Shown: positions 43,546-55,254, numbered from the stretch's first letter. The stretch is DNA of 64,000 nucleotides from Lotus japonicus (GCF_012489685.1 NC_080042.1:17312150-17376149), one strand, 5' to 3'. Numbers and translations are program-made. The notes: generated by a model from the sequence alone, not told the origin.

Positions 43546-44136
43546 CTAAATTCTTGCCATCGATTCACGACGAGGCCCCATCATCATCGTTCTAAACTCC
43601 TCGAAATCGATCATCCCATCTCCATCGCTATCAACACCGCCAATCATTTTCTGGCACTCCTCTAAAGAACACTCATCGCCGAGACTTGCCATAACATTGT
43701 GCAGTTCCTCAGCGGTTATCGAACCGTTGCCGTCAATGTCGAAAACTGAAAACGCGTCCCTTAGATTCTCAAGGATCTCGTTTGGATCAATGTCCTTGGT
43801 ATTCAGCTCAATGAATTCCTCAAGGCTGATGTAACCGTCGCCATCTGAATCCACCTCGCGGATCATGTTGTCTAGCTCTTCCTTTGTCGCGGATTGCCCT
43901 AGGCTCCCCATAATGGAGCCTAGCTCCGAGGAAGAGATCTTGCCGTCGCGGTTGACGTCGAATTTCTCAAACACCTTCTCCAATTCCTCTGTGAAATGGG
44001 CACGTGAGTGCAGCGAGAGAGAGGGTGCGCGTGAGATCACCGCGCCCGTGGTGGTAGCGGTGGTGGTGGTGGAGGCTGACAGAGCTGATTCCTTCAGGAG
44101 TTTCTTCTTTCGGTTGAAGAGGGATCTGAAACCCAT
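43546..44136 (-). CDS. Calmodulin-like protein, four EF-hands (CML25-like)
   Basis: This is an intron-less 196-residue gene. I chose ATG 44136 (MGFRSLFNRKKK, good context ATCATGG). The frame is open further upstream but only from a TTG. The N-terminus is basic and then Ser/Thr/Ala-rich, without a clear targeting signal. Four canonical EF-hand loops follow: DVNRDGKISSSE, DSDGDGYISLEE, DIDGNGSITAEE and DSDGDGMIDFEE. All have D at position 1 and E at position 12, so all four should bind calcium. The linker ELNTKDIDPNEILENLRDAF and the tail FRTMMMGPRRESM resemble Arabidopsis CML25 and relatives. The protein should act as a cytosolic calcium sensor. It is the one convincing host gene in the window and is flanked by transposon remains on both sides. 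Confidence 0.93.
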   Translation of the reverse strand: MGFRSLFNRKKKLLKESALSASTTTTATTTGAVISRAPSLSLHSRAHFTEELEKVFEKFDVNRDGKISSSELGSIMGSLGQSATKEELDNMIREVDSDGDGYISLEEFIELNTKDIDPNEILENLRDAFSVFDIDGNGSITAEELHNVMASLGDECSLEECQKMIGGVDSDGDGMIDFEEFRTMMMGPRRESMARI

Positions 44137-44374
44137 GATTTGAATGGGGATTTGGGGAACCAAAAGAAGGGGAAAAAGAAAAAAAATTGATATCCTTCTT
44201 TTTCTTGTTCAGGATGAGAACGAATGCGCGTGCGAGATTATAACTATGAACGTGGTTGGTTGGTTGGTGTTTATTGTTTGCGAGTGAGAGAGAAATTTTG
44301 TGAAGGTCTCTTTCTGCATGCGCTGGCTATGGTGTGTTGTGTTGTGAGCTTTTCTTTCTCTAATTGAGAGATTT

Positions 44375-44384
44375 GTTATTTATG
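44375..44384 (-). promoter_or_regulatory. Candidate TATA box of calmodulin-like gene
   Basis: The minus strand reads CATAAATAAC about 240 bp upstream of the ATG. Below it are CT-rich tracts typical of plant 5' leaders. Only modest support. Confidence 0.4.
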
Positions 44385-44399
44385 GAGAACCAATCACGC

Positions 44400-44812
44400 T
44401 TGATTCCAACACGTGAATCGGGTTGTTACAAGTTTGTTACTGTTGTTTTGTTTATATTTAAATAGGATTCCTTTTTGGTACATTATACATCCTCTCTATT
44501 TGGTTATGAATCAGACAAAATGAGTTTAAAAAAAAATGAAATGAATTGTAGAAGTTAAATAAAAAACTAAAGAAGTATGTATGTATGTATGGTAACTAGT
44601 GTAATTCACCCCTGCAATCCACATAGAATTCTTTTTGTAATTTTTTAAAATTTAAATAAGATGTAAAAAACTAATGGCTAATATCCTTCTTTTAGAAAGG
44701 GTTAATATCCTATTAATATGCCTTAAATTGGGTTAATTTATGTCAATTTCAACTAATTAATATTTAATGCACGATTGTCAATTTCAACTAACCAATAATC
44801 TTACTACTCTTC
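44400..44812. other. AT-rich intergenic DNA
   Basis: No ORF. It includes a short ATGTATGTATGT run near 44575. The last part carries the left TSD of the Pack-MULE. Confidence 0.4.
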
Positions 44813-44823
44813 CTTAAATTATG

Positions 44824-45719
44824 AATCTGGATCCTCTCCTGCCTGTTGTCTCTCCATCTCCCTCCTCCAACAATTTAGACCGTATGATTCATCCAATGGT
44901 TCAGATAAATGAAGTAATAAAGTTACTATAAATACAGTATCAGAATAAATACCATTCGTGAGATTAATCTAACGGGAGAAATCAAATGGGTTTTATGACA
45001 AACACAGAGAATACCCTGAGCAGAAAAATACCAGTATCAATTAAATACAAATACCAATTGACCCAAATTGCTTGGATTTACTCACCTTCTTCTGATCAAT
45101 ACCAATTCTGCTCGGATAAGTGAAAGTACCCCGCTGAAGCACGGTAGTCCGCTGGGAACTGCAACGAAAGATGGGGGAGGTGGGATCTGGGGCAACATCG
45201 GCGGAGGGTTTCTGGCGGTGGAGGACTCGTTCCCTCTACAGTGGAAGTTGTGATGATAGTTGCAGGAAGCACATTTGAGAGCGTCAAGGGTGTCTTCTGC
45301 TCCCACCGCCGAGAACTCCCCATAACCATCGAGGGCGTGGTGGGTGAGGGATGGTTTCAGAGAAATCGATGGTGCGTGCAACCCTTAAGGGTGAAGGACC
45401 AGAGCAAGAACGATGCATGGAGGAGCAGGTTGTCTCGAAAGTCGAAACAGTCTCTTAATTCCCACCGGAGATACCATTGCAGCGATAGAGAGGGAGAACA
45501 GACTCCTTGGGTTTTTTTCTTTTGATTAGGTTCTTGACTGTTAGATCAATCTTACAGCTGAAATTAATCCACATAGTATAATTGTTATAATTTAAATACT
45601 ATAATTTGCCTAAAAAAATACTATACTTATCTGAACCATTGGACCACTGGATAAATCCAATGATCAAAGTTACTGCAGGAGGGGATAGAGGCTAAAGGCT
45701 GCAGGAGAGGATCCAAAAT
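44824..45719. mobile_element. Pack-MULE (Mutator-like, non-autonomous) carrying a gene fragment
   Basis: An 11-bp direct repeat CTTAAATTATG flanks the element exactly (44813-44823 and 45720-45730), in the MULE range. The terminal inverted repeats start AATCTGGATCCTCTCCTGC (left) and ATTTTGGATCCTCTCCTGC (right, complemented). Similarity continues inward, including CCAATGGTTCAGATAA about 60-90 bp from each end. No transposase is present. The GC-rich interior carries part of a zinc-finger-homeodomain gene on the minus strand. Perfect target duplications suggest a fairly recent insertion. Confidence 0.82.
45082..45381 (-). pseudogene. Captured ZF-HD (zinc-finger homeodomain / MIF) fragment
   Basis: The minus-strand frame reads [20 protein letters not shown], then [20 protein letters not shown], then a Pro-rich stretch [14 protein letters not shown]. 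This matches the C-terminal two-thirds of the plant ZF-HD dimerisation domain (consensus HALDGCGEFMP..EALKCAACGCHRNFHR). One zinc-ligand Cys is changed to Tyr (DGYGEF). The RYRECLKNHAA start is missing or out of frame, and there is no homeodomain. It lies wholly inside the Pack-MULE, so it is a transduplicated fragment and not a host gene. The frame is open for 99 codons, so a short peptide could be made if it is transcribed. Confidence 0.72.
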
Positions 45720-45730
45720 CTTAAATTATG

Positions 45731-46471
45731 GTAGATTTATACAATCTCAATAAATCAATATTTATTGCATGATTAAAATTTTAATTAGTTTTTCATTTAA
45801 CATGATTTCAGAATATTGGGGTATTTTTTTTTGAATGACTCGAAGGATTAGTCTCATGATTGTCGACTGTTGAGATATCTTGAGAAAAAATAGTTATTAA
45901 TATTATAGACAAAATAAACTGTAAAAAGACGTATGCGTGGCTTAAAAAAATCTTTCAACACCTTTTTTAAGACTGAAATTGACAATTTTATTTATTTATA
46001 GAAGTATTATTTTTAAGATATTTATAAAATAATTGTTATCTTAGAGATATTTTGACAATCAAAAAAATAATTTTGAATTTTGAATTTTTATTTTTTATTT
46101 TGAGGAATTTAATATCTTTTATAAATACTTAGAATATTTACAAAATTATAGCATATTATTATTTGGTTTTTTTAAAAAGCATTATTATTATTTGGTTACA
46201 TGATAGTTTAATCTATTTGTTATTTATATTTAGATTAATTAATTTTGAGTAAAAAGAATATTTCGTTAACATCTTTTAGATGGTTTTAAAGGGAGTGAGG
46301 TGGAGTGAATATTTTAGAGAAAAATTGAGCTAAATGTAATTTTGAGATTATTATTGGGGTGGTGTGTAGATTTTTGATAAGAATAGAGCTAAGTGTTATT
46401 CTCACAAACCTTGAGGAGGTGAGTGTATTTTACTCTGTAATAAAAGAGAGACATTATTTTGATCAAAGAGT
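45731..46471. other. AT-rich intergenic DNA
   Basis: Very AT-rich with no ORF or paired repeat seen. Confidence 0.4.
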
Positions 46472-46955
46472 CACAGGGCCGGCTCTGCGCCTGTACAAGC
46501 AGACCCACAGCCCAGGGCCTCCAAAAAGAAGGGGGCCCCAAAAAAAAATTCACATTAAACTTTCCCCAAAAAACAATTTAGTTATAATAATTAATGTTCA
46601 AGATGTTATTAATGACTTTAGCTGGTCTAGTGATTAGTAATTGTTTATGTTACTTTTATGTACCGGGTTCGAATCTCACCTTTTGGTTTTTGACATGTTA
46701 TTTGTTAATTAATTTGAAATGAAAGAATTCAAAAATTAAGGCAAAATGTCACGTTGCTTGGATTCGAACACGCGACCCCTAGGCGGGTTGCAAGAGGCCA
46801 GCTGCCAAACAAACCAACATAATGATTTTGATGAAATTTCGAACGTTAAATATATAACGGTATCTGGCAGTTGTATCTCTAAGAGATATTTCTCTTTATT
46901 AGGGGTCCATTTTTATTATTTGCCTAGGGCCTCCAAAATGTCGGGACCGGCCCTG
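46472..46955. mobile_element. hAT-like MITE
   Basis: The ends are CAGGGCCGGCTC (left, from 46474) and CAGGGCCGGTCC (right, complemented, from 46955). Inside are matching CAGGGCCTCCAAAA/GGCCTCCAAAATG blocks. The flanks CAAAGAGT (46464-46471) and CAAAGAGA (46956-46963) look like an 8-bp TSD with one mismatch. About 480 bp without transposase. It contains two tRNA-like box pairs in opposite orientation. Confidence 0.68.
46623..46675 (+). other. SINE/tRNA-like A and B boxes inside the MITE
   Basis: TGGTCTAGTGATT (46623-46635) resembles a Pol III A box and GGGTTCGAATC (46665-46675) is a near-perfect B box, with correct order and spacing. A second B box, GTGTTCGAATCC, lies on the minus strand at 46761-46772. 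No full tRNA fold is visible, so a tRNA gene is not called. Confidence 0.45.
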
Positions 46956-48562
46956 CAAAGAGACACTCTAACAAAGTTCTCACTTCCACAATAAGCGACA
47001 TCATCACTTTTTCATTATCTCAATTTTTAAATTTTTATTTATGTTTTCTTCATTATCTTTATTTCACCATGTTTTTTGTTTAATTTTAATTTTTAAATGA
47101 TAGCTTTTTCAATCTCATAAAATATCTCATTTAATCAGTTTTTAAGATTAGTTTTTATTTTTTTGAAATTCAAAATAATAGATGATAATCATCTAATCTT
47201 CGTCGGTGGAGCATTGTTCATATTCAAAGCCTTAATTTTTAGATGCAATCAGAAATAAATACTATGTTTCCTTTTTGGCCTCTATGTCATTCTCCTAACT
47301 TGTCATGCTCCAATAGTTTGTAAAATTGTAATAGAGGGAATTGGAGCCTGGGCCGAGCCAAGGGTAAAGTCACCCAAGCAAAAATTTTAGGCCTCAAAAT
47401 TTTTTTTCCCCAAGTTCTCACATGTATCCATGGTAAAATTCAGATAGCAAGAAGCTCCATCTTGTACTTGCGTGTTGAGAGCCTCTATCTCTAATCTCTT
47501 TCTAAATCAAACAAACAAAGAGTCAAATTTATGACTGCTAATAAAAAATAAATAAGAGTAAAAAGAGTAACAACTTGAAATAAAAATGAAATATATCATT
47601 CATAGATAGAAATCCAAAAGGTGAACAACACAACCACAGGAAATATCATAACATCATAGATTAAACATTTAAGTAAACAATTACATAATTATCAAAGAGA
47701 GATATAATAGTCAAGAGACTTAACCTTATAAAATAAGAATGTGTTCCTGAGACATTGTGAAGAGGGAACCTACAGTAAAGATCTATGGGGTTAACAAAAT
47801 CTCTTAAATACACCCTTTTAAAATGCCGTTGCTAAGGGTAGAGTTTGAACTTGCCTATGAACCTTGGAAGGAAATCATTTCGCAACTATGGAAATAAATA
47901 TCAATCCACTTCCACAAATTAACCCAGAAACAATCATGTTCTTGACAATGGAGTAATGCACCAATCTTGAGGGAGAAACACTGCTAGGAATGATCATTAT
48001 GGTCAATTTATTTCTCCCTTGGTATCACAATGATCAACGATGGGATTAAACTTGCTTTTACGAACTTGCAGATATTTTCTTCAACCTACAAATCAAGAAG
48101 AAAATTAAAATCACATACTCCCTCCGTACCTATGTTCCTCAATGCAAGTTCCTAAGACTACTCCAAAAAGATCTTAGTTAATGTTATTGAGATATGAGGC
48201 TACGGATAGTTGAGAACTAACTAATGTAAAGGGAAAAACGGTTGATAAATTAACTTAAACGGCTAAGTAAATTGACATAAAACTTAAAGTAAAAGACTGA
48301 ATCGAATAAATAAAGGTGAAATAAGTAAATGCAACAGGAAAATAAAAATATATTATAGTACGAGAAATTTGTATTTTAATTTTAGTTTGTAATTGTGCTT
48401 GTTACTAATAACTCTTTCATTATTTATAGAGTAGCTGTCCACTTAGCATTTCAAGAGAACATTAAATGATGTTTTTACAACAAATGCCCTTGTCGGTACA
48501 ATAAATGAGGAGAGATAACACATACTTTAAAGGGTAAAATAGAAAAATAATCCTCACTTTTT
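46956..48562. other. Intergenic AT-rich DNA with a possible MITE edge
   Basis: No ORF was recognised. TACTCCCTCCGTACCTATG at 48117 resembles the TA-flanked terminal repeat of Stowaway/mariner MITEs, but the opposite end was not found. 48180-48560 may include 3' non-coding sequence of the LINE. Confidence 0.4.
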
Positions 48563-51500
48563 CTAAAAATAACCAAAATTAATCACACCCTTAATATATG
48601 TGTGCAATATTTTCTTTATCTGTTCTGGTACGATTACTGAATCCTCCACTTGAATATTCTCATGAACCCAAGAACACAGCCCTCTAACCGAGAAGAAACC
48701 ATTGGCATTTCCACACCATATTAGATAATCTTCTGAATTTTTGGCGGGTGTTATCGAATTGATAGTGTTAAGAAATGTATGGTACAAATCTAATTCTCAA
48801 CCAAAGAAAGCTCGCCTGAAAGGGAGGTCCCAAACCCATCTGTCTCTTACAAACATCCCTGTTTCAGAAATTAATGTCAGTTTATTGCTGCTCATAGCAA
48901 ATAGTCGTGGAAACTGTATACTAAGAGGCGTAGAATTGGCCCACGGATCCAACCAAAATCGAGTGTTATTGCCATTCCCCACCCCGCATAGCAATTGGTC
49001 TTTGAATCCAACAACAAGTAGTGAATCTTCCTTAAGCACTGATATGATGTCTCTCAAGACGCATGACATAGGACCTCCCCCTTCCACCACTGAGTGCATG
49101 AGTAGAGATCTGTCATTCCATTGATATTTTCCCACGATTATCCTCGTCCACAAGCTGTTTTGTTCTGTGCCAAACCTCCAGGCCCACTTCAACAAGAGAG
49201 CTTTATTCTTCAATGCCAAATGCCCCAGCCCAAGACCGCCATGAGCACCTGATTTGCAAATTAATTGCCATGGTATCCAGATCATCATCTTGCCCCGCTC
49301 CTCTCTCCCCCACATAAATGCTCTATAAGTTTTTTCCACCTTAGAAATCACCCCTGCTGGAACTTTGTATAGACTCATCCAATAAACGGGGATGGAATTG
49401 AGCGCTGCTTTGAGGATTACTAGCCTTCCACTCAATGATATATACTTTGAATTATATGAGCGACCCTTCTTTCTGAGTTTGACCATCATGGGTTCCCAGA
49501 AAGCCAATCGCCTCGAATTCCCACCTAGCGGTGCTCTTAGGTAAGTGATAGGCAATGATCCTACTGCCCAACCATAAACTTGTGCCACTCTTGCCACCTT
49601 TTCTACCTCCACATTGCATCCAATTAGCACCGATTTTGACATATTTAGCTTCATCCCAGAAGCAAACAGAAATGAGAAAAGTGTATAGCATAAGAGTTCA
49701 AGTTGTCTCTCATCTTGTTCGCAGAATAGCAGAGTATCGTCTGCAAATTGTAAATGGTTGATTGCTTCAGCGTTGCCCATTCGCACCCCGCTGAAAAGGG
49801 TGCTGCCATTGGTCCCTAACAACTGAGATAGCATACAAGAGAGGCCATTTGCACAGATATTGAACAGCAAGGGGGATAATAGATCCCCTTGCCTTAGTCC
49901 CTTCTCTATATCAAAGAAATCTGATGGTGTTCCGTTGATAAGAACTGCAAGCGAGGTTGTTGAGATACAATTCGTTATCCACCAAATCCATTTGTCCCCA
50001 AAGTTCATTTCAGCCATTAAGTCAAATAGAAATTGCCATTCAATTGTGTCATAGGCTTTCGCAAAGTCCAGCTTTAAAAGAAATCCCCCTTCCACCCTTT
50101 TATTGAGGAAGTCCACCACCTCTAAAGTAATAAGGATCCCATCCACAATTTGTCTACCATGTGTAAAAGCGCATTGATTTTCAGATATGATCCTGGGCAT
50201 TATGACTTGTAATCTGGCCGCAAGCACCTTTGCCACCAATTTGTATACACTCCCAATCAAACTTATTGGCCTAAAGTCAGATATTTCTACAATGACTGTA
50301 TTCTTTGGAATCAATGATATAAACCCTACGTTGAGGCCTCTCACTAATTTTCCGTTCCTGTGAAACTCCTCAAAGAAGTTGCAAATGTCTCCCTTGATGA
50401 GCTGCCAAAAGTGTTTGAAAAAATTAAAATTGAACTCGTCGGGTCCTGGCGCCTTGTTCCCATCGCTATTCTTAATGACTTCCCAAATTTCCTCTTCTGT
50501 GAAATTCCTTTCTAAATCTGCCTTCTCTTCCATTGTTAGTTTCACCAGATTTTCACATTTAAGCTTTGGCCTCAAGACTTGCTCCCTAGTGAAGAATGAC
50601 TTAAAATGATTTCTGATAGCCTCTTTGATCTGTGCTGGGTCCTCAATGACTCTATCTCCCACCCTGATTCTGTGGATATGGTTCTTTGCTCGCCTCACTT
50701 TGCTTGTAAAATGAAAGAAGGAGGTATTCTTGTCTCCCTCTTTGAGCCACTTCACTCTTGACTTCCGCCTCCATTTTGCTTCTTCAGACCTATACTCGTC
50801 CCACAAGCCATTTATCACTTGGCTTCTTTTAATTCTTAACTCATTTGTAAACCCTTCTACCTCAAGGTTTTCCATAATGTTTTGCAGCTCAACTTCAAGG
50901 ACTTTGATCTTCTCTTCCCCTCGCGTGTTAGAATGGCCCTTCCACCCCTTTATCTTCACTTTCAATTCTTTAAACTTCTGTTGTAAGATATAAACGTGCC
51001 ACCCCTGCACCACTGAGGAATACCACCATTCTTTCACCAATCGATCAAACTCTTTGTCGAGTAACCAGTTGTTGTAAAATAGAAATGGTTTGGGCCCTGA
51101 AATCTGCTGCCCCATGGAAAATATAATCGCTCTATGATCTGATAATCCCCAATTCTCAACATGCTGAGCTACTTCCTCCAAACAGTCCCACGCTTCTTCA
51201 TTGAGTAACCATCGATCTATTCGACTCCAGACCCCTCCATTCCTCCCACGAAACCACGTATACTCAGAATTCTGTAATGGCAGATCAATTAAATTCCAGT
51301 CATTCACAAAGTTACCAAAAGATACCTCAGTACCCCCTGTTCCACCACTTTGTCTTCCAAATTCAAGGTAACATTGAAATCTCCCCCTAACACCCAGCTA
51401 CAGTTCCAAGTTTTGAGAGCAATTCCCAACTCCTTAAAGAAATTTATTCTACTGCCTTCCACATGTGGCCCGTACACGTTCCCCACAACACAATCAATAT

Positions 51501-51807
51501 TCAAATGGTTGAGTCTGAAGAAGATTACCAGAAACCTATTTCCTTTAACCACCTGTTGTTGCCTAAGTATCGAAGGCTTCCACATAGTCATGATTCCCCC
51601 AGCCACTCCCTCCGCTGGCACAACCTCAAATTCGAAATTCAGGGACTTGGCAAAATTTTGAACAATTTTCTCTTTTTGAGCATCTAGCTTGGTCTCCTAC
51701 AAGAGGACCAGCTCTGATTTGGTCTTTCTAATTAGATCCTTCACCGCACACCTCTTCTCCGCCGTGCCCAGCCCGCGCACATTCCACGAGATCCACTTCC
51801 TGTCCAT
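48563..51807 (-). pseudogene. LINE ORF2 (endonuclease and reverse transcriptase), broken
   Basis: Starts at ATG 51807 with MDRKWISWNVRGLG, the L1 endonuclease N-terminus. A TAG at 51697-51699 replaces Gln in the LLQETKL motif. The endonuclease continues (LGGDFNVTL) to a frameshift near 51335, after which 51307-48797 is one open 836-codon frame. That frame contains WSRIDRWLLN, NKAPGPDEFNFNFFK, FRPISLIGSVYKLVAKVLAA, FLLKLDFAKAYDTIEWQFL, GLRQGDLLSPLLFNI and the RT active site LQFADDTLLF. A further piece at 48787-48563 (YLIWCGNANGFFSVRG) is the beginning of the zf-RVT-linked region. RT is complete, but the ORF as a whole cannot be translated. Confidence 0.88.
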
Positions 51808-53794
51808 TTGAACACGATTCAGCTGGCAAAAAGGCACTCAATTCTGTGTCTAGAGTCTTCAAGGCGTCAGCATCCGGTCCATCATACTCCAAGCCTAACA
51901 CTTTCCCAAGCATCCATACTTTTTGAGCTCGAGTGAAGTACCCCGGGGTTACCTCTGCAAGATTACCCGAGGAAGCACCCTGTCTTGGCTCAACAGGCAG
52001 GATCCCCCCTTTTGGCTTTCTTCCTCTCTTCTTCGGTAATCTGGCACCCCCCTCAACACTCGCCTCCCCCCGCTTGTCAGTGTTATTTTCCTAGGTCTAC
52101 CCTTTTTCCTAGCTTGTACAGGGTAAACACTTCCATCGTTACCCTCAAATGCAGTGTCACAATGAGGGCAATCCTGTGAACCCCCCTCTTGGATCTCCTC
52201 ACCGGTCCAGATGTCTTCCAGGGTAGGGGGCATCGGCCCAATGAGGATACGTAAGGGCTTGTCAGCATGGATTGGGCCTGAAGCACCTTGGCCCAAGAGC
52301 CAAGGTTCCACATTTTGACCACCGCACCAGCCCCTCACAACTCCTGTCCCCTTAATGCCCGTCCTCATGTCACGTGAGCCCCTAAAGTTAACCAAAAACT
52401 CATTGGCTAGTCTGCACCATGTCCCTTCAAGACCTGTTATTGCTATCTTGAGTCTTATGTTGTTCCTTGTGCTTACCACTGTCAACCCTTTCTCTACGTG
52501 GGTCCACCTTAGGATTGCATTTTGATCCCTTTTTTTGAAAAGTTTCTCAAAAGAGGGATATCTCTTCTGCTGTAGCCCTGACACTATCTGATTGTTTTCC
52601 TTTCTGCTCCCGTTGGCATCCAAACTCTGAACTGAGTTGACCTCTGATGGTTCCCCTTCCAGAGACCAACCGCCGTCGGTCCCTTCGCTCAGCTCCTTCC
52701 CCTCGACGTCCTTGTCACTTGACTCCTCCACCACGGTGTTATTTGCGCTGAACCCTCCGTTTGCTCAGATGAGCTCTCGTAATCCCTGTTCCACATGATC
52801 GTCTTGATGTGCTCCTCCGGCGTGCCGTCAATTTCCCCTTCCATAATAACACCGAATACCCTTTCTTCCATCTTGATCTCCAGCTTTTGACGCTCCAGTG
52901 TAGGCGTGGGAGCACTAACCAGTAGTCTGGCGTACTCATACTTCTGCCCCTGACTTGTTGCATCATCGACACTCACCAAATCTCCCACAAAACCTGCCAC
53001 AAGAGCGAAGAAATCTTGGTGCCACACACCCAGAGGAATGTGCCACACCCTTATCCAAATGAAAAACCTAGTGGGTTTATCATCATAGGACGCAGGTTTG
53101 AGCATTGAGAATACTTTTCCCAGTTCCCCATCCTCACTCATGAACTGGAACACCTCCTCCTTTGTGCTGAACTCGACAGCACCTCCCTAACTCCCATTGA
53201 AGCTATCTTGCAATGTGACCAACCTAGTCCAGACATGAAGCTTTGCACAAAGTCTATGCTTTGCAGTTCTCGTAGCGTGGCTATTACTGTTCTGCTGAGT
53301 CGCTCTTTGCTTTCCACCTTTAAGATATAGCAACATTCAGAAGCTGCGTATTTTCTTTCCTGGATGGTCTTTGTCTTCTTCTGCAACGGTTTCGGTACCC
53401 AATGTTGTCTTCTAACCTCCTCTATTATGAATCTCCCCTGTCCGTTTCTACCCCTGATAGATTTCCTTCCCCTCCCCCTAGTAAAGAAGGGATATCTCGC
53501 CAATGAAACCTTCAGGTGCCTTCCATTTAGCTTCAGCCCGTTCAGTGCTTGTATTGCTTCTTTCGCATCCTCTGCTTTACAAAACCTTACAAAGCCAAAC
53601 TTTGCGCTTCGATTAGATTTCTTTTTCCTTTGCACGAACACGCCAGTTGTCCTCCCCATCCTTGTAAAGACACATTTCACTGCGTTGTATGAGGTGGTTT
53701 CATCCAGGCCATCAATGAATAATGTGCTTCCCCCTCCCCCTTTCAGCCTCCCAGAAACCGCAGGCGCTGCTTCCCGCTTTTCCGTTTCCGTCAC
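51728..53794 (-). pseudogene. LINE ORF1 (RNA-binding), broken
   Basis: The N-terminal frame (53794-53138) has an RRM: RNP2 LFIDGL and RNP1 KFGFVRF within residues of about 25-105, then a basic RGRGRKSIRGRNG stretch. The frame has no ATG at its start, and a TAG lies just upstream. Two shifts move the reading to 53153-52689 (DUF4283-like, with FFIWIRVWHIPLGVWHQDFF) and 52734-51949 (acidic, then MPPTLEDIWTG and a basic KKGRPRK motif). 51913-51728 resembles the usual ORF1 C-terminus (LGKVLGLEY). ORF1 of L1 elements binds element RNA. This copy is not functional. Confidence 0.78.
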
Positions 53795-53950
53795 TTCTCT
53801 CGCCTAGGTTTTGGAAGGTCCTGCCTTCATGTCGTATCGCCATGGCTCCTTCCCTCTTTCCGCTGCTGACTTGACCCCCTCAGTGCGTTGCCGGTTACCC
53901 TTCGTCGTCGTACCCGAGTGGTGTTCTAGAGAGAAGGGAGAACACATCTC

Positions 53951-54437
53951 TCTAGACATATTGGGTGTATGTGATTTTGTGATTGATTATTAAAATCATG
54001 GTTAATTTAAACCCAGAAAATCAAAACATTTTCATCTCCTTCCTAATCAATCATCTTCATCATCTCACAAACATCTTCATCTTCATAATCTCACATACAG
54101 AATAAGACCATCAACATCTTTCCCTTTTTTCTTGACATAGCAATTCCTGATTACAAGCAGTATATAGCTATCCCTAAACCTTTGCATCAAAAAACTAAAT
54201 TTGTTACACAAGTAAACAAATGCATAATATGAAATTAACCCCCCCAAATCAAAATAAACCCCAAAATCAAAATCAACCCCCAAAATCCCCAAATCAGAAC
54301 CAACCATCGAGAATCATCTTCCTGTTCCAGCTTATTCTTCCTCATCACCTCCTTCGACTTCAGCTTCTTCTTCCTGTTCCAGCTTCTTCGACTTGCAACC
54401 TCTTCTTTAACAAGTAGGATTCACAGCAGCAAGGTAC
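53951..54437. other. AT- and pyrimidine-rich DNA
   Basis: It contains a CCAAAATCAAAATCAACCCC-type simple repeat (54240-54300) and CTTCTTC-rich sequence (54320-54400). No gene is called. Confidence 0.4.
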
Positions 54438-54620
54438 ACCAAATACCTTGTAGGCTTCGTCATGACCAACATCGTCGGCCTCAAGTGCTATTACGACACG
54501 ATCAGCGGTCGCAAGTTCGTCGGCCTCATCCAGGAGCCGCTCAACGCCTACGAACCAAACGCCAGCCACGTAGCCACCATAACCCAGAAACCCACCCCCA
54601 CCTCCAGCAAGCTCAACAAC
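54438..54620 (+). pseudogene. HIRAN-domain fragment of a RAD5/SMARCA3-like helicase
   Basis: The plus frame reads YLVGFVMTNIVGLKCYYDTI, then SGRKFVGLIQEPLNAYEPNA. This resembles the HIRAN domain of plant RAD5-type (SMARCA3-like) SNF2 helicases (consensus IVGLQYYSGTISGREMVGLVREPLNPYDSNA). Similarity stops soon after in a Pro/Thr/Asn-rich frame ending at 54779. No SNF2 or RING part is present. It is a fragment, probably transduplicated by a transposon, since an inverted-repeat-like end occurs at 55459. Confidence 0.62.
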
Positions 54621-54849
54621 CCAGCAACCCCACCCAGACCCAGCAACCAAAATCAAACCCATTTCTTAAATCAAGTCCAACCACACCAGCGACGAAGTTG
54701 TTCAAAGAGAAAGGCAGGAGAGGAAGAAACACGTGAATCAGAGGCATACAACTTTAGGGTTCTTCAGTTCATAGCATGAATCAGGGCATCGATTTGAGCT
54801 TGAGAGAGAGGCAATCTTCGTCTGTTGATTTCGATTCGATCCCTCTTCC

Positions 54850-54869
54850 CTCTCTCTCTCTCTCTCTCT
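54850..54869 (+). repeat. (CT)n microsatellite
   Basis: About ten CT dinucleotides lie within a longer CT-rich tract of the kind seen in plant 5' leaders. Confidence 0.85.
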
Positions 54870-55254
54870 GTTTGGGAGCAGTTGGTGAGAAACAAAACAA
54901 ATTCCTCTTTCTTCTTTCTTCTTCTTCTGCAGTTGCTCTGTTTCTAGAAATTCTTCAATTCACGTTTCGGGTTTATGCGGTTGTGCTGGTTGTTTGGGTT
55001 ACTGAGTGAAATTTTGCTAACTGTGGTTGTGGGAATTTGGAATTTGACGCGAGGTGTTGCTCCAATTTAATACACTGAGCGACATCTCCTCCTGCTACTA
55101 CCACTGGGACAGTTTTGATGCTAGGAAAGAATGAGAAGAAGAACCCTAATTTGATTGAAATTAGGAGGAAATTGAAATTAATTTGGGGTAATTTGTTTTT
55201 GTTAGTTAAATTAGGATTGTATTTGTTAATTGCTTTTATTTTTGTTAAATAAAA

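Larger units (their letters stand above)
48563..53950 (-). mobile_element. LINE-1 type non-LTR retrotransposon, decayed
   Basis: Two consecutive ORFs on the minus strand have the plant L1 order: ORF1 (RRM and DUF4283-like, from 53794) and ORF2 (endonuclease, RT, start of the zf-RVT region, from 51807). Several frameshifts and stops are present. The C-terminal zf-RVT/RNase H part is incomplete at 48563, and a 3' poly(A)-like tail was not identified. The 5' border near 53950 is approximate. Confidence 0.88.

Noticed and set aside
44137..44163. Nine-residue N-terminal extension of the calmodulin-like protein
   Set aside because: It would start at a TTG. ATG 44136 has good context and fits the family.
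48117..48562. Stowaway-like MITE starting TACTCCCTCCGT
   Set aside because: Only one terminus is visible and there is no inverted partner or second TA, so it is mentioned only within the intergenic entry.
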